From: an uncultured Erysipelotrichaceae bacterium
GTDB lineage: Bacteria; Bacillota_I; Bacilli_A; RF39; UBA660
DNA length: 7,338 nucleotides
Assembly: GCA_902766815.1 (NCBI GenBank)
Contig: CACXEZ010000012.1
Span: forward strand, 1 to 7,338
Direction: 5' to 3'
The translations under genes were made by a program, and so were the position numbers. Below the pieces are notes generated by a model that saw only the letters and a list, made by a program, of their open reading frames with translations, made no database searches and was not told the origin of the DNA. Positions 1 to 5,389 of this stretch are shown piece after piece; the stretch's first letter is position 1, and each line of letters opens with the position of its first letter.

Positions 1-401
1 ATAGGGAAGCTCATCATGATTTTGGCCATAGGCTCTAGTCCATTCTTGATAGCTTCTGTTGCTTTGGTTTTTTTCTTTTCTTTGAATGGACGATATAGAT
101 CTTCTACTTCTACTAGTTTCTGACATTTCATAATATCATTCTTTAACTCTTCTGTAAGAAGGCCTTTTTCGTCTATTAGTCTTATTACATCTTCTTTTCT
201 TTTTAATAAGTTTACTTGGTATTCATACACTTCATTAATCTTTCTTATTTGTTCTTCATCTAGGGCACCTGTTGCTTCTTTTCTATATCTAGCAATAAAT
301 GGTACTGTATTACCTTCACTAAGTAAGTTTAAGACACTTTCTACTTGGTTATTCTTAACATTTAGCTCTACTGCTATTTCTTTTATAATATCTTGATTCA
401 T
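1..401 (-). CDS. tex: Tex-family transcription accessory protein, N-terminal part (cut by window edge)
   Basis: The reverse strand reads from ATG at 401 through 133 codons without a stop and leaves the window at base 1, so the 3' part is missing. The protein starts MNQDIIKEIA. It carries two stretches typical of the Tex N-terminal domain: PFIARYRKEATGALDEEQIR at residues 34-53 and DLYRPFKEKKKTKATEAIKNG around 101-121. Family knowledge: Tex (YhgF/YdcI) is a cytoplasmic nucleic-acid-binding protein of about 700-780 residues, with a helical N-terminal region, an RNase H-like fold, helix-hairpin-helix motifs and a C-terminal S1 RNA-binding domain, linked to transcription. Only the first sixth is visible here. 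The start is supported by AGGAAG at 412-417, ten bases upstream, and by an extended -10 box near 448-456. Nothing in the visible part looks broken. Family assignment is firm; the role in this organism is inferred. Confidence 0.93.
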   Translation of the reverse strand, partial: MNQDIIKEIAVELNVKNNQVESVLNLLSEGNTVPFIARYRKEATGALDEEQIRKINEVYEYQVNLLKRKEDVIRLIDEKGLLTEELKNDIMKCQKLVEVEDLYRPFKEKKKTKATEAIKNGLEPMAKIMMSFP

Positions 402-447
402 ATTTATACTTCTTCCTTTCATGATAATATCTTTTATGTACTTATTT

Positions 448-456
448 ATTATATCA
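448..456 (-). promoter_or_regulatory. Extended -10 promoter of tex
   Basis: The reverse strand reads TGATATAAT (TATAAT at 453-448 preceded by TGA at 456-454), a perfect -10 hexamer with the TGn extension. No good -35 hexamer lies 16-18 bases upstream, which fits an extended -10 promoter. Transcription would start near 441 and give a leader of about 40 bases ending in the AGGAAG ribosome binding site at 412-417. Confidence 0.6.
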
Positions 457-504
457 GAAATTTATAAAGAGAGGTAATAATTTACTAATAATAAATTTTT
501 ATAA

Positions 505-538
505 CCTTATCGGCCAGTGCTAATAACCATCTGAGCCG
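505..538. other. G+C-rich hairpin island, possible tRNA-like remnant
   Basis: In an otherwise very AT-rich spacer, bases 511-538 form a compact inverted repeat: CGGC 511-514 and CAG 515-517 pair with CTG 531-533 and GCCG 535-538, with a single bulged A at 534 and a 13-base loop. On the reverse strand bases 536-505 begin GCTCAGATGGTTATTAGC and continue to GATAAGG. This resembles the D-arm and Ile-type anticodon loop of a tRNA, but the acceptor and T arms are absent. It lies between the terminator of the 591-1403 gene and the tex promoter. It could be a degraded tRNA fragment, a small structured RNA, or chance. Function is unknown. Confidence 0.3.
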
Positions 539-548
539 TACTTTCTAT

Positions 549-574
549 AAAGAAAAAAGAACATTACTGTTCTT
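549..574 (-). terminator. Rho-independent terminator after the 591-1403 gene
   Basis: On the reverse strand AAGAACA (574-568) pairs with TGTTCTT (563-557) around a four-base GTAA loop, followed by TTTT and further T-rich sequence down to 549. It lies 16 bases after the TAA at 591-593, so it ends the transcript of the paralogue pair before tex. The stem is short and AT-rich but perfectly paired. Confidence 0.7.
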
Positions 575-590
575 ATGATTATTCTATAGT

Positions 591-1403
591 TTATTCGTTT
601 TCTGAATATTTTATAAAATTAATTAATTCTATCTTTGAGTATTCTTCAACAAATTTATCGTATTCTTCTTTGGAAACAACTTTTTCATTTACATAATAAA
701 TCATTTTAACTTCTTCTGATGTAGAGTTTGAATCATCTCTTGAAGTTCCATAAATTCCATTACTAATTATTTTTTCACCATCAAATGAATATCTATGTCT
801 TCCTCCATCAAAGGCAGATGACGAACCTGTTGCTGATCCATCAACCATCCAATTACCATTAGTTCTATATCCATTTAATACATATCCATATACTTTATTA
901 TTGTAATAGTGTAACAATAAATATGTTTCACACATAGAAAACATTACTTCATTTACTCCATCGTTATCAAAATCGAATAAAGAATTTGAAATAGTAATTC
1001 CTTTCTCTGTATAAAAATCATCTGGATATTCATCAAGTATTTTTTCTAGACATTCTGATAGAGTTAATTCACTATTATTAGAAATTTTTATATCACCGAA
1101 ATGAGAACCATAATTATCAGTTTTAACAATTATTTTTTCGTTATTATTAAATATTTTTTCATATTCTTTACTAATAGTTATTTTTTCATTACTAGGTAAT
1201 TTGACTTCTATTAATGATTGTTTATTGCTATTTTCATTTTTTTCTTCATCATCATTATGTTCATTTGTTTGTTTATTATTATTTATTTCTTTGTTATTAA
1301 AGCTTATTGTGTTAGTTGCAAATAAACATACAAATATTAGTAACATTACTATTATACCAATTAATAAGCCAACTAAAACTCCATTATTATTCTTTTTTCC
1401 CAT
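591..1403 (-). CDS. Membrane-anchored extracytoplasmic protein with DxDxDG loop (paralogue 1)
   Basis: This 270-aa protein is not a family I can name. It starts MGKKNNNG, a short positively charged cytoplasmic tail. One hydrophobic helix follows at about residues 9-31, then an Asn/Glu/Lys-rich linker at about 36-62, so an outside-facing domain anchored by its N-terminus is predicted. DFDNDGVNE at residues 144-152 matches the calcium-loop pattern seen in FG-GAP, VCBS and dockerin-like repeats; calcium binding is inference. The region after it is rich in aromatic, Gly and Ser residues. The C-terminus (SKEEYDKFVEEY at about 244-255) resembles the end of the neighbouring paralogue (1561-2265), which has the same architecture. 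ATG at 1403 has AGGAG at 1412-1416, eight bases upstream. It has its own promoter and is followed by a terminator. It may be a surface sensor, adhesin or immunity-type protein; the sequence does not decide. Confidence 0.85.
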   Translation of the reverse strand: MGKKNNNGVLVGLLIGIIVMLLIFVCLFATNTISFNNKEINNNKQTNEHNDDEEKNENSNKQSLIEVKLPSNEKITISKEYEKIFNNNEKIIVKTDNYGSHFGDIKISNNSELTLSECLEKILDEYPDDFYTEKGITISNSLFDFDNDGVNEVMFSMCETYLLLHYYNNKVYGYVLNGYRTNGNWMVDGSATGSSSAFDGGRHRYSFDGEKIISNGIYGTSRDDSNSTSEEVKMIYYVNEKVVSKEEYDKFVEEYSKIELINFIKYSENE

Positions 1404-1520
1404 TTACTTCACTCCTTCTTCTATTATTAGAATAACATAATTTATTTTTAGTGTAAATTTATTTTTATTTTATTTACGACTTGTAATGTTAATAATTATT
1501 ATTCTACTTTTTTCTATTTT
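1303..1520 (-). repeat. Duplicated 5' module, copy 1 (promoter, leader, TM-anchor codons)
   Basis: This stretch aligns without gaps to 2165-2382 (offset 862) with about 14 mismatches in 218 bases by hand count, roughly 94 % identity. It covers the first 34 or so codons of the 591-1403 gene, its ribosome binding site, promoter and about 65 bases further upstream. Outside these limits the two loci stop resembling each other at the DNA level. Both copies contain the 12-base palindrome TAATAATTATTA (1490-1501 here) upstream of the promoter. This is a direct repeat from gene duplication or recombination, not a known insertion sequence. Confidence 0.9.
1429..1457 (-). promoter_or_regulatory. Promoter of paralogue 1
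   Basis: On the reverse strand TTTACA (1457-1452) lies 17 bases from TATTCT (1434-1429), and the -10 is preceded by TGT, giving an extended -10 of TGTTATTCT. The same elements occur at identical spacing before the second paralogue. The predicted leader is about 20 bases to the ATG at 1403 and includes AGGAG at 1412-1416. A palindrome at 1490-1501, about 33 bases upstream of the -35, could bind a regulator, but this is inference. Confidence 0.6.
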
Positions 1521-1560
1521 CTAATAAATAATATTATTTTTTTAATAGTATAAGTTATTA

Positions 1561-2265
1561 TTATTCTAAGTCAATATAGTTAAAACTAATTTCATTTTTT
1601 GATATTTCTTTATACTCTTCTTCTGTAATTTGTATTTCATCACCATTTTTAGTAGTTTCATGGTAGGTAGTTATCATTGTTTCTAAATTTATGATGTAAC
1701 TGATAGATCTTGTTAATTCTAGTTTATTATTTATTAATTTATAATATCCTAATGAATTTCCACGTGTTCCATCGCCAAAGCCAGATGTCTTTAATTCAGT
1801 ATAAATTATTTCATTTGTTTCTTTATTATATCGAATTCCAGACCAGGTATATAAAGTTTTAACTAATAATACTTGATTGTTACTATAGGTGTAAATTGAT
1901 ATGTATTCCCATTCTGTGGTGTCTTTAAATCTCATGATTAATTCACTTATTCCATCTGAATTGATATCAGTGATAATATATGATTTTTCTTCTAAGTATT
2001 CATTTGGAATGTTTTCTTTACTATATTTATTGTTATTTATGTAATCTAAATATATATTTTTGTAGTCAATATCGTTTGTATTTTTTTCTTCATCGATTAA
2101 TTCACTGTTATTTATATTATTAGTAGTTTCTTTTATATCATTTTCAGTAGTTTTTGTATTAAGACTTATTGTGTTAGTTGCAAATAAACATACAAATACT
2201 AGTAACATTATAATGATACCAATTAATAGTCCAATTAATACTCCATTATTATTCTTTTTTTCCAT
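1561..2265 (-). CDS. Membrane-anchored extracytoplasmic protein with DxDxDG loop (paralogue 2)
   Basis: This 234-aa protein is unnamed but clearly related to the protein encoded at 591-1403. The first 34 or so residues are almost the same (MEKKNNNG, then a hydrophobic helix at about 9-31 ending FATNTISL). A Thr/Asn/Glu-rich linker at about 36-66 follows. The outside domain has DINSDGISE at residues 100-108, the same D-x-[DN]-x-DG-x-x-E pattern, then beta-strand-like Tyr/Ile-rich segments. The C-terminus (ITEEEYKEISKNE at about 213-225) mirrors that of the partner. The middle is otherwise strongly diverged and about 36 residues shorter in total. ATG at 2265 has AGGAG eight bases upstream. No convincing terminator lies between this gene and 591-1403, so its transcript may run into the second gene. 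It is divergent from the XRE regulator at 2471; regulation by that protein is possible but unproven. Confidence 0.85.
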   Translation of the reverse strand: MEKKNNNGVLIGLLIGIIIMLLVFVCLFATNTISLNTKTTENDIKETTNNINNSELIDEEKNTNDIDYKNIYLDYINNNKYSKENIPNEYLEEKSYIITDINSDGISELIMRFKDTTEWEYISIYTYSNNQVLLVKTLYTWSGIRYNKETNEIIYTELKTSGFGDGTRGNSLGYYKLINNKLELTRSISYIINLETMITTYHETTKNGDEIQITEEEYKEISKNEISFNYIDLE

Positions 2266-2382
2266 TTACTTCACTCCTTCTTCTATTATTAGAATAACAT
2301 AATTTGTTTTTAGTGTAAATTTTTTTTGATTTTATTTACGACTTGTAATGTTAATAATTATTATTCTACTCCTTTCTATTTT
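2165..2382 (-). repeat. Duplicated 5' module, copy 2 (promoter, leader, TM-anchor codons)
   Basis: This is the partner of 1303-1520, gap-free at offset 862. It spans the codons for the N-terminal membrane anchor of the 1561-2265 gene, the AGGAG site, the TTTACA/TATTCT promoter and the palindrome TAATAATTATTA (2352-2363 here). Similarity ends about 20 bases before the control region of the XRE gene, and on the coding side about where the low-complexity linker begins. Confidence 0.9.
2291..2319 (-). promoter_or_regulatory. Promoter of paralogue 2
   Basis: On the reverse strand TTTACA (2319-2314), a 17-base spacer and TATTCT (2296-2291) with a TGT extension match the promoter before the other paralogue, differing by one base in the spacer. 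It drives the 1561-2265 gene and perhaps both genes. Confidence 0.6.
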
Positions 2383-2404
2383 TTGGATATATCATAAATT
2401 AATC

Positions 2405-2443
2405 TTGCAGTAAATAGTTCGTGTGAGTATTTTGCAGTAAATA
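2405..2443 (+). promoter_or_regulatory. Promoter and 12-bp direct repeats before the XRE gene
   Basis: TTGCAGTAAATA occurs twice, at 2405-2416 and 2432-2443, exactly 27 bases apart. The first copy contains a plausible -35 (TTGCAG, 2405-2410). A 17-base spacer leads to TATTTT (2428-2433) as the -10, and the second repeat begins over its end. A protein bound at both copies would cover the promoter, so these are candidate operators, most simply for the XRE protein itself. The binding is inferred, not shown. Confidence 0.45.
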
Positions 2444-2472
2444 ATATCATACTTTTAATGGAGGTATGATAT
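2444..2472 (+). promoter_or_regulatory. Inverted repeat across RBS and start codon of the XRE gene
   Basis: ATATCATAC (2444-2452) and GTATGATAT (2464-2472) are perfect inverted copies separated by 11 bases. The right arm includes the first two bases of the ATG at 2471, and the ribosome binding site GGAGG (2460-2464) lies in the loop and overlaps the arm by one base. A further ATATCATA lies at 2389-2396. The element could be an autoregulatory operator or an mRNA hairpin that limits translation. Confidence 0.55.
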
Positions 2473-2758
2473 GATTATTGAATTTGATAATTTGAAGGAT
2501 TTACTCATTTTTAATATAAAGTACTATCGTTATCTGAATAATTTGTCTCAAGAGAAGCTTGCTGAGATGTGTCTTTTGAGTCCTAGATATATTACTGATG
2601 TGGAAAGAGGGTTACATTGTCCTACTATTCCTAAGATAGAGGTTATTGCTAAAGCTTTTAAGATAGAGCCTTATCAGTTATTTGTTAATATAAAAAGAGA
2701 TGCTAATATTATGGATAAGATAAATCATGGAAGACAGTATAATCAGAAGAATAGTTGA
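2471..2758 (+). CDS. XRE/Cro-CI family helix-turn-helix regulator, 95 aa
   Basis: This small cytoplasmic DNA-binding protein has a single HTH_3-type domain at about residues 10-75. SQEKLAEMC (26-34) forms the first helix of the HTH. SPRYITDVERG (37-47) is the recognition helix, with the usual xIxxxERGxxxP pattern continuing through P51. The following LxxIAKAFKIEPYQLF segment (about 57-71) is the typical end of the domain. A short basic tail (72-95) carries no recognised sensor domain, so any signal must act through the core or a partner. ATG at 2471 follows GGAGG by six bases. Upstream direct and inverted repeats suggest self-control. It is transcribed divergently from the paralogue genes to its left and converges on the dinB operon to its right. 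The fold is secure; targets are unknown. Confidence 0.92.
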   Translation: MIIEFDNLKDLLIFNIKYYRYLNNLSQEKLAEMCLLSPRYITDVERGLHCPTIPKIEVIAKAFKIEPYQLFVNIKRDANIMDKINHGRQYNQKNS

Positions 2759-2763
2759 CTATT

Positions 2764-2801
2764 TATAAAAGACTCAATACTAAAGTAAAGAGTCTTTTAT
2801 A
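2764..2801. terminator. Bidirectional terminator between convergent units
   Basis: TATAAAAGACTC (2764-2775) pairs perfectly with GAGTCTTTTATA (2790-2801), a 12-bp stem with a 14-base loop. The A-rich and T-rich arm ends give a U-tract in either direction. It begins five bases after the XRE stop codon and directly abuts the TAA of the minus-strand gene (2802-2804), so it can end both transcripts. Confidence 0.85.
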
Positions 2802-4043
2802 TTACTTTCTTGTCATTCTTCTTATTTCTTCCAAATTGCTTCCATTGGTGTATTGATTTAATTCTTTTAAATAGGATTGTTTTGAATTGTTATTTGATGT
2901 TGATTTGTTTTTTAAGTATGATTCTTTTTTTATTATAATTATTGGAATGTTTAATCTTATACTTTCTTCTTTATCTATGTCTCTTATTTTATCAAATACT
3001 ACTATATAACTTGGTTTTAATGATTGATATTGATTATTATCTATTTTTTTATTTATTATTTGGATTTCGTTATAATTATCATTTTGAGTTAGTTGTTCTT
3101 TGGTTTTTATTTCATTGATATAGCCGTATTCTAGGGAGTTATCGTCTGGTGATGAATAGGCATCTTTTGATGATACATGGGATATATATTCTATTGATAT
3201 ATCTGTATATCCATAAATTATTTTGTTTTGATTGAATACATTTAAGTTGTTATGGGATATTAAACTATAACAATGTCTATTAATGGGTGCTATTTCCTGA
3301 TATTTTGCCATGCATTTTACTAGCATATAAAACTCTTCTCCATTTAGTATTTGAGTGTTATTATTTTTAGGATGATATAGGCTATTATTTATTTGTTGAT
3401 AAGATATATCTTTCATTTTTCTTATATCTTCATATAGAAGTAAATTTAATTTTTTATCTTTATATTCTTTATATATTTTTATTTTTTCAATATGGGATAA
3501 TTTATCTATATTTACTATATTATGATAGAAAGATATTTGGTCTTGGTTTAAGATATTTATTTCCTTGTTGTAATTTAATAATTCTTTAATATTTCTCCAT
3601 ACATTGTAGATAGTATCTTGAAATAAACTATCTATTATGATTTCACTTATTATTTGGTTGGTTCTTTTTTGAAGGTATTCTTTGGCTATTTCATTGCTGT
3701 TCTTATAATGATAAATATCTGTTAGTTTTATTAACGAACTGTTATCTAATAGAATATCTAAATCTTTATAGTTATCTAAATATTCATAGTCTCTTTTTTG
3801 AAAATGATTTAATATTTCTATGTATTTTTGAAATAGTTGTTCATTTGGGTTATAAGTTTCTAATATTTTTTCATAATATTGTACTACTTCTTCATTTAAA
3901 GACTGATTAGGTTTTATTTTTTGAGCGTTGTTTATATTTTTTCTAAATTCTAATAAGCTTGTTTCTTTAAGTTTGTTAAGTAATTCTTTTGGGGTTAGAT
4001 TTTTTTTACTGTTTATTAGTTCTTTTATTTTATCTTTTTGCAT
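2802..4043 (-). CDS. Uncharacterised 413-aa protein coupled to the DinB polymerase
   Basis: I do not recognise a named family. No signal peptide or membrane segment is visible, so it is probably cytoplasmic. Residues 1-220 are predicted helical and rich in Lys, Asn, Glu, Leu and Ile. A more structured mixed region follows at about 230-375: LNGEEFYML (233-241), NRHCYSLIS (255-263), an S-rich stretch ISHVSSKDAYSSPDD (287-301), YNEIQI (324-329), KPSYIVVFD (343-351) and LNIPIIII (364-371). The Arg, Ser and Glu spacing faintly recalls ADP-ribosyltransferase-like folds, but I would not assign that. A charged Asn/Ser tail ends the protein. ATG at 4043 comes two bases after the dinB stop codon, and its AGGAAG site (4049-4054) lies within the last dinB codons, so translation is probably coupled. 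A role connected with DNA damage or lesion bypass is inference from this arrangement only. Confidence 0.88.
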   Translation of the reverse strand: MQKDKIKELINSKKNLTPKELLNKLKETSLLEFRKNINNAQKIKPNQSLNEEVVQYYEKILETYNPNEQLFQKYIEILNHFQKRDYEYLDNYKDLDILLDNSSLIKLTDIYHYKNSNEIAKEYLQKRTNQIISEIIIDSLFQDTIYNVWRNIKELLNYNKEINILNQDQISFYHNIVNIDKLSHIEKIKIYKEYKDKKLNLLLYEDIRKMKDISYQQINNSLYHPKNNNTQILNGEEFYMLVKCMAKYQEIAPINRHCYSLISHNNLNVFNQNKIIYGYTDISIEYISHVSSKDAYSSPDDNSLEYGYINEIKTKEQLTQNDNYNEIQIINKKIDNNQYQSLKPSYIVVFDKIRDIDKEESIRLNIPIIIIKKESYLKNKSTSNNNSKQSYLKELNQYTNGSNLEEIRRMTRK

Positions 4044-4045
4044 AC

Positions 4046-5260
4046 TTACTTCCTTTCCTCTATCATGTCAGCATACATTATTTTATCATTGCCATATTTT
4101 CTCTTGATTTCATCGATTGTTTTTTGTAATTTATCATCTGCTTTGTTTTTTTCTTCTTTCTTTAAGTTTTTATTGTCAAATAAAGATAATTGTTTATCAT
4201 GGGAGATTGTAAAATTACTTACTCCTACACATAGCCCTCTGATTGGTGTTGTTTCATCCCATAATTTATCAAATAACTGAGTTACATAATAGATGATTTC
4301 ATCATCTGTATTAATACTATTTTCTATATTCATTTGTTTACTTACTTTTTTAAAATCATTATATTTAATCCAAATACTTACATTTTTGGCATAATATCCT
4401 GTTTCTCTTAATCTTTTACCTACTGATAAAGTCAATTCTTTTAATACTTTTATAGAGTCACTCCTATTTTTATAGTCATGTGGTAGAACTGTTGAATTAG
4501 AGATGCTTTTGGCATCATGTTCTTCGTAGTCTACTATTGATTCATCTATACCATTTGCATATTCCCACATTAGTTTCCCATGGCTTTTAAATTTACTGAT
4601 TAAAAAATCGATATCTTGATTTGCTAATTCTCCAATAGTATTAATTCCTAACTCTTTTAATTTCGATGCACTTGATTTACCTAACATAAATAAATCATCT
4701 ATAGGTAGTGGCCACATTTTTGAATGAATTTCTTCATCAAATAAAGTATGTACTTGATCTGGTTTACTAAAGTCTGAGGCCATCTTGGCTTCTAGTTTGT
4801 TATTACCTATTCCTACATTTACTGTAAATCCAAATTGTTTTTTGATATCTTCTTTGATTTGATAAGCTGTTTTTATTGGATTGCCAAATAGTTCTTCTGA
4901 ATTAGTATAATCTAGAAAGCATTCATCTACTGAATATCGTTCAATAATATTAGTATATTTCAATAAGTAATGATACATTTCATCAGAAAATTTATGATAT
5001 AGTTGATAATTTCCCGGATATACTTCTAGATATGGGCATTTTTTTCTAGCTTGATATAGGGGTTCTCCGGTAATAACACCTTTTCTTTTACAAGGATTAC
5101 TTTTAGCTAAAACAATTCCTCTTCTTGCATTTTCATCTCCTCCTATTACAGCATAACGACTTCTGATATCTATTTTCTCTCCATTATTTAATTTATCTAC
5201 GGCTGTCCAAGATAAGAAGGCATTATTTACATCAATATGTAGAATAATTCTTTTTTTCAC
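4046..5260 (-). CDS. dinB: Y-family translesion DNA polymerase (DinB/Pol IV type)
   Basis: This 404-aa DNA polymerase copies across damaged templates without proofreading. The palm has the first catalytic Asp in HIDVNNAF (D10, with F15 at the steric-gate position that excludes ribonucleotides) and the second pair in YSVDECF (D112, E113). The second Asp of the usual DxD is Asn (N12), as in UmuC. The finger region is GIVLAKSNPCKRKGVITGE (about 48-66). LPIDDLFMLGKSSASKLKELG (about 185-205) is the helix-hairpin-helix thumb. The little-finger domain spans about 250-352. QLSLF at 357-361 is a canonical beta-clamp binding motif, followed by a Lys/Glu-rich tail. The start is GTG at 5260: AGGAGG at 5269-5274 lies eight bases upstream and no in-frame ATG fits the family better. 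No LexA-type box was seen in the leader. It is first in an operon with the 2802-4043 gene. An UvrX/UmuC-like subgroup is possible. Confidence 0.95.
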   Translation of the reverse strand: MKKRIILHIDVNNAFLSWTAVDKLNNGEKIDIRSRYAVIGGDENARRGIVLAKSNPCKRKGVITGEPLYQARKKCPYLEVYPGNYQLYHKFSDEMYHYLLKYTNIIERYSVDECFLDYTNSEELFGNPIKTAYQIKEDIKKQFGFTVNVGIGNNKLEAKMASDFSKPDQVHTLFDEEIHSKMWPLPIDDLFMLGKSSASKLKELGINTIGELANQDIDFLISKFKSHGKLMWEYANGIDESIVDYEEHDAKSISNSTVLPHDYKNRSDSIKVLKELTLSVGKRLRETGYYAKNVSIWIKYNDFKKVSKQMNIENSINTDDEIIYYVTQLFDKLWDETTPIRGLCVGVSNFTISHDKQLSLFDNKNLKKEEKNKADDKLQKTIDEIKRKYGNDKIMYADMIEERK

Positions 5261-5284
5261 GTTATATGCCTCCTTTCTTTTTTT

Positions 5285-5293
5285 ATTATATCA
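5285..5293 (-). promoter_or_regulatory. Extended -10 promoter of the dinB operon
   Basis: The reverse strand reads TGATATAAT (5293-5285), the same extended -10 as before tex, with no recognisable -35 hexamer. Transcription would start near 5278 and give a very short leader that begins about at the AGGAGG site (5269-5274). No inverted GAAC/GTTC-type SOS box was found between 5261 and 5389, so damage induction is not supported by sequence. Confidence 0.6.
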
Positions 5294-5337
5294 TTAATTT
5301 ATTCAAAACTGTTTATTTTATTGGTATTAATTCATTA

Positions 5338-5366
5338 TTTCAAAAAAATGGACTACATATTATATT
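5338..5366 (+). promoter_or_regulatory. Candidate promoter of the collagen-like/glycosyltransferase unit
   Basis: TATATT (5361-5366) matches five of six bases of a vegetative -10 and lies 17 bases after a weak -35, TTTCAA (5338-5343). Overlapping it, CATATTATA (5356-5364) fits the sporulation sigma-K -10 pattern CATAnnnTA. No AC is found where its -35 would lie, so the sporulation reading is weak. The leader holds AGGAG at 5374-5378, 11 bases before the ATG at 5390. Confidence 0.4.
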
Positions 5367-5389
5367 ATTGGAAAGGAGAAATGATATAG

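Noticed and set aside
505..538. Intact tRNA gene on the minus strand
   Set aside because: No acceptor stem, T-arm (GGTTC) or CCA end is present and the anticodon stem does not pair.
1201..1440. 79-codon open frame on the plus strand
   Set aside because: It is antisense to the start of the 591-1403 gene, is composed of Leu/Ser/Phe/Ile from the complement of Lys/Asn/Glu codons, and crosses that gene's promoter. It is a shadow.
1526..1539. Palindrome AAATAATATTATTT as terminator of the 1561-2265 gene
   Set aside because: It is all A/T with no stable G-C stem and could arise by chance in this base composition. Read-through into the next gene is equally likely.
1303..2382. Direct repeats as the ends of an insertion sequence or composite transposon
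   Set aside because: There is no transposase, no terminal inverted repeats and no target duplications; the repeats coincide with equivalent parts of two homologous genes.
2405..2443. CRISPR-like or iteron array
   Set aside because: There are only two short copies, 27 bases apart, in a promoter; no further units, cas genes or replication genes.
4038..4280. 80-codon open frame on the plus strand
   Set aside because: It lies opposite the C-terminal part of the clear dinB gene and has no family features.
5261..5389. LexA/SOS box controlling dinB
   Set aside because: No inverted GAAC...GTTC-type site of Firmicutes form was found in the leader.
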